From: DATFDN01 sp963830565
Lineage (GTDB): Bacteria; Pseudomonadota; Alphaproteobacteria; Acetobacterales; Acetobacteraceae
Assembly (NCBI GenBank): GCA_963830565.1
Contig: CAWHMO010000007.1
Span: 310,001 to 374,000 of the forward strand
Length of the DNA: 64,000 nucleotides
Reading direction: 5' to 3'
Part shown: piece after piece, positions 57,294-64,000 of the stretch
Layout: every line of letters begins with the position of its first letter
Position numbering within the stretch: position 1 is the first letter of the stretch
Notes under the pieces: model-generated
Told to the model about the DNA's origin: nothing
Seen by the model: only the letters and a program-made list of their open reading frames with translations
Database searches by the model: none
Translations under genes and position numbers: made by a program

Positions 57294-58472
57294 GTGGTCG
57301 TCATGCAGGACAAGCAGATCGCGGGCTGGCTTGCCAGCCAGCACGATTCAATGGTCGCGCTGCTGCGCAGCATCGTGGATATCGACAGCAACAGCTACGA
57401 CAAGCATGGAATCGATGCGGTGGGCGAGGTGCTGCACCATTTCCTCGTGGCGCATGGCGCATCGATCGAGGTGATCCAGCAGCCCCGGCATGGCGACGTG
57501 CTGCGTGCTTCGGCGCCTTGGGATGGTCCGGCGGGAAACGCGGGCGGCAGCGTTCTCCTGATGGGCCACCGCGACACGGTATTCCCGGACGGCGAGGCGG
57601 GGCGGCGGCCCTTCACCGTCCGGGGCGAACGGGCCTACGGACCGGGCGTCGCCGACATGAAGGGCGGGCTGGTCATGAACTGCTTCGTGCTCGCAGCCTT
57701 CGCGCGCTTCGGCGGCGCGCCGGCCCCGGTTGTCGGACTGTTTACCGGAGACGAGGAGATCGGCAGCCCGGAGGGGCGCCCGGTGATCGAGGCGGAGGCG
57801 CGGGGCGCGCGCGCGGTGTTCAACAGCGAGCCGGGCCGTCGCTCCGGGGCCGTCGTCACGGGGCGCAAGGGCGGCGTGTTCATGACCTTCCAGATCACCG
57901 GCCGCGCCGCCCATTCCGGCGGGAACTTCACGGACGGGATCAGCGCGATCGAGGAGCTGGCGCGCAAGGTGCAGGCGATCCATGCGCTCACCGACCTCGA
58001 CCGCGGCATCACCCTCAATGTCGGCTTGGTGCGCGGCGGGCAGAGCGTCAACACGGTTGCGCCGCTCGCGGAAGGACAGGTCGACATCCGCTATGTCCAT
58101 CCCGAGGACCGCGACGAGGTGGTTGCACGTGTGCAGGCCATCATCAACCGTAGCTTCGTCCCAGGCACGCGAGCACAGCCGGAGCTGCGGGGCGAGTTCC
58201 TGCCGCTGAAGCAAACTCCGGCCGCGGAACGGCTGTTCGAGCTCTATGGCGACGCTGCCCGGGCGAGCGGCTTCGCCCCGGAGGGTGAGTTCACCGGAGG
58301 CTGCGCCAATTCGGGGTTCGCCGCCGGCGTCGGCGCGCCGACGATCTGCGCCGTGGGCCCGGTCGGCGACAAGGCGCACACCGCGGACGAGTTCCTGGAG
58401 CTGGATAGCCTGGTGCCGCGCGCCCAGGCCTGCGCGCGAGCCATCCTGCGGCTGGAGCAGGCCGGGCTGTAG
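57294..58472 (+). CDS. M20 family metallopeptidase (glutamate carboxypeptidase-like)
   Basis: About 392 residues. GTG 57294 is chosen, seven bases after GGAGG; TTG 57258 and ATG 57303 are in frame. Metal ligands: H and D in LLMGHRDTVFPDG, the bridging D in GPGVADMKGGL, E-E in FTGDEEIGSPEG, E in NSEPGRR, and the C-terminal His in DKAHTADEFLEL. The dimerisation domain starts near GVFMTFQITGRAAHSGG. It removes an acyl, glutamyl or amino-acid group from a small substrate. The 77-base gap before it is A/T-rich and may hold a promoter. Confidence 0.9.
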   Translation: MVVMQDKQIAGWLASQHDSMVALLRSIVDIDSNSYDKHGIDAVGEVLHHFLVAHGASIEVIQQPRHGDVLRASAPWDGPAGNAGGSVLLMGHRDTVFPDGEAGRRPFTVRGERAYGPGVADMKGGLVMNCFVLAAFARFGGAPAPVVGLFTGDEEIGSPEGRPVIEAEARGARAVFNSEPGRRSGAVVTGRKGGVFMTFQITGRAAHSGGNFTDGISAIEELARKVQAIHALTDLDRGITLNVGLVRGGQSVNTVAPLAEGQVDIRYVHPEDRDEVVARVQAIINRSFVPGTRAQPELRGEFLPLKQTPAAERLFELYGDAARASGFAPEGEFTGGCANSGFAAGVGAPTICAVGPVGDKAHTADEFLELDSLVPRAQACARAILRLEQAGL

Positions 58473-58543
58473 CTCCCACCCTCCGCGATTGACACGAGGC
58501 CGGCCGGCGACGTTTCATCTCCCACGAACCTACGGGAGGGAAC

Positions 58544-59584
58544 ATGTCGGGAAACGGCTCCGCTCGGCCGCTCGCGCTGTCGCGCCGCGCCTTCATGGCG
58601 TCGGCCGCGACCATTGCGACTTGTGGCGCACCGCTGGCCGCGCCGGCGATCGCGGCCGGCAACCGGGTCTTCACGTTCGCCCATGACGAGCCGCACGATA
58701 CAGGCTACGGTTTCTTTGCCGACACGTTTAACGCGAAGCTCAAGCAGGTCAGCGGCGGGCGCTTCTCGATCCACGAATTCCCCGGCGCGCAGCTCGGCCA
58801 GGAGCCGGAGCTGGCGCAGAAGGTGCGCAGCGGCGACATCGACTTCGTCATCAACTCCACCGCCAATACCTCGACCGTGGTGCCGCAGGCGGGCGTGTTC
58901 TCGCTGCACTTCATCTTCCGCGACGAGGCGCATCTGGCCAAGTCGATGCTCGACCCGGGGGTGAACGACCTGTTCCGGGAGATGATCGCGGCCAACACCA
59001 CGGGCGCCAAGTCGCTTGGCCTCGGCACGCTCGGCTTTCGCAAGTGCTACGCCAAGTTCGAGATCAGGAACGTCGGCGACCTGAAAGGCCGGAAAGTTCG
59101 CGTGCAGGCGACCAAGACGGAGGACCGCTTCTTCAGCGCCTATGGCGCGGTGCCGATCCATATGCCGATCGGGCAGGTGTACACCTCGCTGGAGACCGGT
59201 CTGGTCGATGTCGCGGAGAACGGCGCCGACATCTACCGCGCGCAGAAGCACTATGAGGTGGCGCCCGTGCTGTCCGCGACCGACCACGAGGCGAACAACA
59301 ACCATCTGTGGGTCAGCGACAAGGTCTGGAAGAGCCTTAGCCCCGAGGAGCAGGGCTGGGTCACGGCCACCTTCCAGTATGCCCGCGGCCTCGGCGTGCC
59401 GCGCTCGCTCGAGTACGACCACGCCGCCGTGGAGTCGCTGAAGAAGATGGGCGTCGAGATCTTCACCGGCGTCGATCGCAAGAGCTTCATCGACATCGCG
59501 ACGCCGATCCAGGAGGAGCAGGCCCAGGCGCTCGGGCCCTATGCCGTGAAGCTGCTGGCGCTGGTGCGCAAGGTGCCGTCCTGA
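58544..59584 (+). CDS. dctP: TRAP transporter substrate-binding protein
   Basis: A 346-residue periplasmic receptor. ATG 58544 follows GGGAGGG. The N-terminus has a twin-arginine signal (SRRAFMASAATIATCGAPLA) ending near AIAAG. DctP blocks: FTFAHDEPHDTGYGFFADTF, FSIHEFPGAQLGQEPELAQK, LGLGTLGFRKCYAKFEIRNV and the central Arg-containing segment KGRKVRVQATKTEDRFFSAY, where the carboxylate-binding Arg lies. A TTGACA at 58490 is a possible -35 box. The ligand is an organic acid, plausibly linked to the adjacent amidase and peptidase. Confidence 0.93.
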   Translation: MSGNGSARPLALSRRAFMASAATIATCGAPLAAPAIAAGNRVFTFAHDEPHDTGYGFFADTFNAKLKQVSGGRFSIHEFPGAQLGQEPELAQKVRSGDIDFVINSTANTSTVVPQAGVFSLHFIFRDEAHLAKSMLDPGVNDLFREMIAANTTGAKSLGLGTLGFRKCYAKFEIRNVGDLKGRKVRVQATKTEDRFFSAYGAVPIHMPIGQVYTSLETGLVDVAENGADIYRAQKHYEVAPVLSATDHEANNNHLWVSDKVWKSLSPEEQGWVTATFQYARGLGVPRSLEYDHAAVESLKKMGVEIFTGVDRKSFIDIATPIQEEQAQALGPYAVKLLALVRKVPS

Positions 59585-59594
59585 TGCGACTGCG

Positions 59595-60191
59595 ATGAGC
59601 TACGCCGTCTGGTCCGGCGCGGTTCTCTCCCGCAAGCGGCCACAGCTCAAATGGCGCGCGCTCGACCCGCTCGAGTTCGCGCTGATCGTGGTCTGCGGGA
59701 TGCTGCTAGTCGGTTTCCTGCTCAGCGAGCTGGCCGATGTCGCGTTCCGCATCCTGCGTCGTCCGTGGCTGGAGGCACAGGAGTTCTCGCTCGGCTTCTT
59801 CGTCTGGGGCGTGTTCATGGGTGGCGCCGTCGGCGTGCGGCGCAACGACCATTTCCGGCTGGCGGCCAGCGCCGAGGTGTTCTCGGGCGGGGTGCGGATC
59901 GCGATCGAGACATTCCAGCAACTGGTGATGATCGGGGTCGCCGGGGCGATGGTGTGGTTCGGCTATCTCAACTTCCTCACCGGCTTTGGCAGCTATCTCA
60001 TGCCCTCGCTCACTCCGGTGGCTGTGCTGTACGCCGCGATCCCCGTCGCGGGCGCGCTGATCGGACTGTTCTCGGTCGAAAAGCTGGTGAATGGCTGGCG
60101 GCGCGGTTTCCCGGACCCCCAGCCCGAAGCGCCGCCCGGCACCGAGCTTGCCGAGCTGATCGCGGCCCCGCCTGCCGAGGCCCGCTCGTGA
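59595..60191 (+). CDS. dctQ: TRAP transporter small permease subunit
   Basis: A 198-residue four-helix inner-membrane protein. ATG 59595 is ten bases after the dctP stop. Helices: LDPLEFALIVVCGMLLVGFL, FSLGFFVWGVFMGGAVGV, FQQLVMIGVAGAMVWFGYL and LTPVAVLYAAIPVAGALIGL. The conserved Glu in AQEFSLG sits at the start of helix 2 as usual. The C-terminal Pro-rich tail is cytoplasmic. It overlaps dctM by four bases (GTGA). Confidence 0.92.
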   Translation: MSYAVWSGAVLSRKRPQLKWRALDPLEFALIVVCGMLLVGFLLSELADVAFRILRRPWLEAQEFSLGFFVWGVFMGGAVGVRRNDHFRLAASAEVFSGGVRIAIETFQQLVMIGVAGAMVWFGYLNFLTGFGSYLMPSLTPVAVLYAAIPVAGALIGLFSVEKLVNGWRRGFPDPQPEAPPGTELAELIAAPPAEARS

Positions 60192-61531
60192 GCGGAAACC
60201 AGGTTGCCATCGTCGTGATGTGCGCCCTGTTCCTGACGCTCGGCTATGCCGGCCTGCCGGTTGCCTTCGCGCTCATCGCCGCCGTCGTGGTGGCCGCGTC
60301 GATCTTCACCGACCTTACCATCGGCTCGCTGATGGGCCAGCTGTTCAACGGCATCAACGAGCTGGCGCTGCTCGCCATCCCGTTCTTCCTGCTGGTGGGC
60401 GAGCTGATGACCTCGGCCAGGATCACGCCGAAGCTGATCGCGCTGACCCAGGCTATGGTGGGGCATCTGCGGAGCGGGCTCGCCCATGTCGTCGCCGTGT
60501 CCTGCATGATCTTCGGCGGCATCTCCGGCTCCTCCACGGCCGATACCGTGGCGATCGGCACCGTGCTGATGCCGGCGATGCGCGAGGAGGGCTACACGCC
60601 GGCATTCTCGGCCGCGCTGATCGCCGCCGGCGCCTCGATCGCTTCGATGGTGCCGCCCTCGATCATGGCCATCGTGTATGGCGCGGTGGGAGACGCCTCG
60701 GTAGGCGGACTGTTTCTGGGCGGCGCGGTCCCCGGCCTGATGGTCTGCGTCGGGCTGATGATCTACAGCTACTTTTTCGGTGCGCCGGGGGTGCCGAGGC
60801 GGCGCGCGAGCCTGTTCGAGTTCGGCACCGCGTTGCGCGGCGCCGTCCTGCCGCTGATGATCCCTGTCATCATCATCGGCAGCATCCTGGGCGGCGTCAT
60901 CACCCCGGCCGAGGCCGGCATGGCGGCTGTCGTCTATGCGCTCGCGGTGCTGCTGCCGATCATGAACCGGGGCCATTTCCGCCGCCTGCCCAAGGATTTC
61001 GCGATGGCGGCGGTGCTGTATGCGATCCCGCTGACGGCGGTCGCCGGCGCCTCGGCGTTCGGCTGGATGCTGGCCTATCTGGGCGGGGCCGACATCATCA
61101 TGGGCTGGGTGCAGGCGCTCGGCACCACCGATTCGCGCGCCATCCTGTTCTTCGTCGCCATCCTGTTCCTGATCGTGGGCGACTTCCTCGACGGGCTGCC
61201 GGCCATCATCATCCTGATGCCGGTCATCCTCTCGCTGGAGAAGCTCGGCCACATCAACTCCGTGCATATGGGCGTGGTGGTGATCGTGACGCTCGCTTTC
61301 GGACTGATCACGCCGCCCTGCGGGATCATCCTACTGCTGTCGTCCTCGTTGGCAGGCGTGCCGTTCTCGCGCGCGCTGCGTCAATCGATGCCGATCTATG
61401 TCGTGTTCGTGGTGGTGATCTCGGTCATTATCCTGCTGCCCGACACAGTGCTGTTCCTGCCCCGCCACTTCCTGCCGCGCGCGGTCGGGTGCTTTCCCAG
61501 ACCGGGGGGCGGGGGTTACATCTGTCCGTAG
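60188..61531 (+). CDS. dctM: TRAP transporter large permease subunit
   Basis: A 447-residue, ~12-helix transporter subunit that couples substrate import to the sodium gradient. GTG 60188 overlaps the dctQ stop. Family blocks: LALLAIPFFLLVGELMTSAR, SCMIFGGISGSSTADTVAIG, AGASIASMVPPSIMAIVYGA, GVITPAEAGMAAVVYALAVL and FGLITPPCGIILLLSSSLAG. The last ~20 residues (RAVGCFPRPGGGGYICP) are not family-like. It converges on two leftward tRNA genes. Confidence 0.94.
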   Translation: MSGNQVAIVVMCALFLTLGYAGLPVAFALIAAVVVAASIFTDLTIGSLMGQLFNGINELALLAIPFFLLVGELMTSARITPKLIALTQAMVGHLRSGLAHVVAVSCMIFGGISGSSTADTVAIGTVLMPAMREEGYTPAFSAALIAAGASIASMVPPSIMAIVYGAVGDASVGGLFLGGAVPGLMVCVGLMIYSYFFGAPGVPRRRASLFEFGTALRGAVLPLMIPVIIIGSILGGVITPAEAGMAAVVYALAVLLPIMNRGHFRRLPKDFAMAAVLYAIPLTAVAGASAFGWMLAYLGGADIIMGWVQALGTTDSRAILFFVAILFLIVGDFLDGLPAIIILMPVILSLEKLGHINSVHMGVVVIVTLAFGLITPPCGIILLLSSSLAGVPFSRALRQSMPIYVVFVVVISVIILLPDTVLFLPRHFLPRAVGCFPRPGGGGYICP

Positions 61532-61544
61532 GGGGATGGATAAC

Positions 61545-61621
61545 TGGTCGGAGTGAGAGGATTCGAACCTCCGGCCCCTGCGTCCCGAACACAGTGCTCT
61601 ACCAGGCTGAGCTACACTCCG
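61545..61621 (-). tRNA. tRNA-Pro (anticodon CGG)
   Basis: On the complement the 77-base sequence folds as a cloverleaf: acceptor CGGAGTG/CACTCCG, D-arm TAGCTCAGCCTGGTAGAGCA, anticodon loop TTCGGGA (anticodon CGG), T-arm GGAGGTTCGAATCCTC and an encoded CCA end. Confidence 0.97.
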
Positions 61622-61672
61622 ATCCCGCGCGTATAACCGCCGCCACAGCGGCCGGCAAGACGTGAACGTTGG

Positions 61673-61758
61673 TGGTGGAGGGGGTTGGATTCGAACCAAC
61701 GTAGGCGTGCGCCAACGGATTTACAGTCCGTCCCCTTTAGCCACTCGGGCACCCCTCC
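61673..61758 (-). tRNA. tRNA-Tyr (anticodon GTA)
   Basis: On the complement an 86-base class II tRNA: acceptor GGAGGGG/CCCCTCC, anticodon loop CTGTAAA (GTA), a long variable arm (GTTGGCGCACGCCTAC), T-arm GTTGGTTCGAATCCAAC and an encoded CCA. It lies 51 bases upstream of tRNA-Pro, likely one transcript. Confidence 0.97.
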
Positions 61759-61848
61759 GAGGCGGGCCTCTATGACGGCGCTGGCAGGTTGTCAATCGAG
61801 AGGCGAAGGCGATAATCGGACTTGCCGCAGTCGGCGGGAGATCGTTCC

Positions 61849-63201
61849 ATGCATCGCGACCTGAACGGGCTGGCCCTGACGACCGGCTCGGCCGAGGCCG
61901 CTAGTGCGTTCGATCGACTGGTCGCCGGCTATTTGGCCTACCGCACCGATCTTCCGCAGCGCCTTGCCGCCGTGCTGGCGGAAGATCCGGCGTTCGGGCT
62001 GGCGCATTGCGTGCGCGGCTATCTCGCCGCGCTGAGCTTTGCTCAGGCCAATCTCCCCGCAGCGGAGTCGGCGGCGGCGGAGGCACGCCGGCATACTCGC
62101 CTGGCAACCCCACGCGAACAGGCGCATGTCGCCGCGCTCGAGGCCTGGGTCGCAGGCCGTTCCGATCGGGCGGTGGCGGTGTGGGACCAGATCCTGGCCG
62201 AGCATCCCCATGACGTGCTGGCGTTCCGGCTCGCCCATTTCGTCAATTTCTGGCTTGGCCGCCCTGATCGCATGCTGGCCTCGGTGCTCGACGTGGAACG
62301 TCATTGGAGCGACGACCTGCCGGCGTGGGGCACGCTGCTCGCCTGCCGCTGCTTCGCCATGGAGGAGTGCGGCCGCTATACCGAAGCCGAGGCCGCCGGC
62401 CGCGCCGCCATCGAACGTGATCCCGGCAATCTCTGGGCCGCGCACGGCGTGGCGCACGTGATGGAGATGCAGGGGCGGCGGGAAGAGGGCATCGCCTGGA
62501 TCGACCGGTTGCGCGGCAACTGGGAGAGCGCGGGCAATCTGCGCCACCACCTGTTCTGGCACGAGGCGCTGTTCCACCTCGAAGCCGGCGACATGGACCG
62601 CGTGCTGGCGCTGTACAACTCGGCGTTCCGTGATCTCGAAGCACCGCTGACCCAGGCCGCGCCGGCGCTGTACATCGACGTGCAGAACGCTGCCTCCATG
62701 CTGTTCCGGCTGGGGCGGCTCGGGGTCGATGTGGGCGGGCGTTGGACCGAGCTTGCCGACAAGGCCGAGGCGCGCGTCGGCGATTGTCTCTCGGCATTCA
62801 CCCTGCCGCACTGGATGATGGCGCTGTGCGCCGAGGAGCGCTTCGCCGCGGCCGAGCGGATGTTGGCGGCGATCCGCGCCCATGCGCGCGCGCCCGGCGT
62901 GTCCGCGGCAATCCTCGGCCGCTACGCGCTGCCGGTGTGCGAGGCGGTGCTGGCGCATGCGCGGGGCGCCCACGCGCAAGCGGTCGCGCTGATGCGTCCG
63001 GCGCTCGGCGGGATGCATCTTCTGGGCGGCAGCCACGCCCAGCAGGACGTTCTGGAGCAGCTTTACCTCGATGCCGCCGAACGCGCCGGGCTCGATCAGG
63101 ACGCGCGGCTGCTGCTGGAGCGGGTCGCCGGAAGCTGGCCGGTGCCACCGGCGCGGCGGGTCAGCTACGCGGCCGCGGCGCGCCGTCTCGGTCTGGCCTG
63201 A
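61849..63201 (+). CDS. Tetratricopeptide repeat protein (TTC38-like)
   Basis: A 450-residue helical-repeat protein. ATG 61849 follows GGGAG at eight bases. No signal peptide or membrane segment is evident. TPR-like units include EDPAFGLAHCVRGYLAALSF, AVWDQILAEHPHDVLAFRLA, RYTEAEAAGRAAIERDPGNL and WAAHGVAHVMEMQGRREEGI; HHLFWHEALFHLEAGDMDRV is a hallmark of the TTC38 group. Bacterial members have no established activity. It is 20 bases upstream of an amidohydrolase gene on the same strand. Confidence 0.85.
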   Translation: MHRDLNGLALTTGSAEAASAFDRLVAGYLAYRTDLPQRLAAVLAEDPAFGLAHCVRGYLAALSFAQANLPAAESAAAEARRHTRLATPREQAHVAALEAWVAGRSDRAVAVWDQILAEHPHDVLAFRLAHFVNFWLGRPDRMLASVLDVERHWSDDLPAWGTLLACRCFAMEECGRYTEAEAAGRAAIERDPGNLWAAHGVAHVMEMQGRREEGIAWIDRLRGNWESAGNLRHHLFWHEALFHLEAGDMDRVLALYNSAFRDLEAPLTQAAPALYIDVQNAASMLFRLGRLGVDVGGRWTELADKAEARVGDCLSAFTLPHWMMALCAEERFAAAERMLAAIRAHARAPGVSAAILGRYALPVCEAVLAHARGAHAQAVALMRPALGGMHLLGGSHAQQDVLEQLYLDAAERAGLDQDARLLLERVAGSWPVPPARRVSYAAAARRLGLA

Positions 63202-63221
63202 ACGATCGCAAGGAGGAAGAG

Positions 63222-64000
63222 ATGAGCCCGCACGCCAAGGCGCCCCCGCTCAGCTGCGACTGCCATTTCCACATCTTCGGTCCGTTCGAGCGTTTCCCTC
63301 TCGACCCTGGTCGCGCCTATGAGCCTCCGGAGGCGAGCATCGAGGCCTATCAGCAAGTGGCGGAGTCCCGCGGCATCGAGCGCATGATCGTCGTGCAGCC
63401 CAGCCCCTACGGCACCGACAACCGGGTCACGCTCGACGCAGTGCGCCGCTTCGGCCCAGCACGAGCGCGCGCGGTGGCAGTGATCGATGACAGCTTCGAC
63501 GATGCGGCGCTGCGGGCGCTGCGGGCCGGCGGCGTTCGCGGCGTTCGCTTCAACCTGGTAAGCGGCAACGGCACGCCGGAAGCGCAGCTCCAGGAATTGG
63601 CGCGACGCATCGCGCCACTCGGCTGGCACGTTCAGGTCTATGCCGAGGGCGAGAAGCTGGCGGAACTGGCGCCGCTCCTGGCGCGCCTGCCCGTCGAGGT
63701 GGTGATCGACCATGTCGGCGGCGTCCGCGCCGCGCTGGGGACCGCGCACCCGCAATTCCAGGCGCTGCTGCGCCTGCTCGACAGTGGGCGCGCCTGGGTC
63801 AAGCTGTGCGGGTACCGGGCCTCCTCGGCGGGGCATCCATGGGACGACGTCGCCACGAACGTAAGCGCGCTGGCCGAGGCGGCGCCCGAACGCTGCGTCT
63901 GGGGGACCGACTGGCCGCACGTCCACATGGCTTCCGGGCCACAGCCCGAGCCGGGGAGGCTGCTCGACCAGTTCCTGGCCTGGGTGCCGGATCCCGAGGC
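63222..64000 (+). CDS. Amidohydrolase family protein (PDC hydrolase/LigI-like), partial
   Basis: The gene starts at ATG 63222 after AAGGAGGAA and continues past the window end with ~260 codons visible. It has the amidohydrolase_2 pattern: HxH in LSCDCHFHIFGPF (residues 14-16), FNLVSGNGT, His in VEVVIDHVGG and the metal Asp of CVWGTDWPHVHM. These match the LigI group that hydrolyses 2-pyrone-4,6-dicarboxylate and related lactones. The first ~10 residues before LSCDCH are poorly conserved. Substrate not determined. Confidence 0.88.
   Translation, partial: MSPHAKAPPLSCDCHFHIFGPFERFPLDPGRAYEPPEASIEAYQQVAESRGIERMIVVQPSPYGTDNRVTLDAVRRFGPARARAVAVIDDSFDDAALRALRAGGVRGVRFNLVSGNGTPEAQLQELARRIAPLGWHVQVYAEGEKLAELAPLLARLPVEVVIDHVGGVRAALGTAHPQFQALLRLLDSGRAWVKLCGYRASSAGHPWDDVATNVSALAEAAPERCVWGTDWPHVHMASGPQPEPGRLLDQFLAWVPDPE

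Noticed and set aside
61545..61758. The tRNA pair as an integration site of a genomic island
   Set aside because: Both tRNAs are complete, no integrase lies near, and I saw no duplicated tRNA 3' end in the window.

Overview
The window is a GC-rich chromosomal segment, densely coded on both strands. The gene content points to an aerobic, EPS-forming alphaproteobacterium: a fused indolepyruvate:ferredoxin oxidoreductase, osmoregulated periplasmic glucan genes opgG/opgH, several GMC oxidoreductases, TRAP and Liv transporters, a phasin, and an exosortase-A polysaccharide locus. Acetobacteraceae or another Rhodospirillales family is my best guess; this is inference from gene content and codon style, with no rRNA or marker search behind it.

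Layout. 1-4.7 kb: end of a branched-chain amino-acid ABC transporter, pssA and psd for phosphatidylethanolamine synthesis, a LysM protein and a cytochrome b561. 4.9-12 kb: opgG-opgH, cytochrome c', a LOG-family hydrolase, a histidine phosphatase, a Tim44-like protein and an FkbM-type methyltransferase. 12-24 kb: the large iorAB fusion, a fatty-acid-hydroxylase-type protein, a GMC oxidoreductase, an acyl-CoA ligase, phosphoketolase and a GlcD-type dehydrogenase. 24-35 kb: a double DUF4142 protein, a type III polyketide synthase with a methyltransferase, LhgO, aldose epimerase, a metaxin-like GST, a lipoprotein, a purine permease, SMP-30, a peptide-type SBP and YdcF. 35.5-46.5 kb: an exosortase-A/EPS cluster, eight genes leftward (Wza, Wzz, CpsD, outer-membrane barrel, ATPase, deacetylase, XrtA-EpsI, glycosyltransferase) and a divergent priming sugar transferase. 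46.5-64 kb: a second GMC oxidoreductase, SDR, DgoK, a truncated IS110 element running in frame into a 3-methyladenine glycosylase gene, a gamma-glutamyltransferase, a phasin-CBS protein, a deacetylase/amidase/M20/TRAP group, tRNA-Pro and tRNA-Tyr, a TPR protein and an amidohydrolase cut by the window end.

The most important caveat is that at least 14 single-base frame shifts interrupt 11 otherwise well conserved genes, including psd. Twelve of the 14 look like one extra base. This is more like uncorrected insertion-type sequencing error than gene decay, so entries marked pseudogene here are probably intact in the organism.

Items most worth a second look: the IS110-glycosylase reading-frame fusion and its possible bridge-RNA leader; a palindromic intergenic repeat that encodes the C-terminal tail and stop codon of the acyl-CoA ligase; the phasin-CBS domain combination; a two-gene type III PKS/methyltransferase operon; and a compact XrtA locus with an exosortase-EpsI fusion but no visible PEP-CTERM substrate. 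I did not find a clearly new defence or mobile system.
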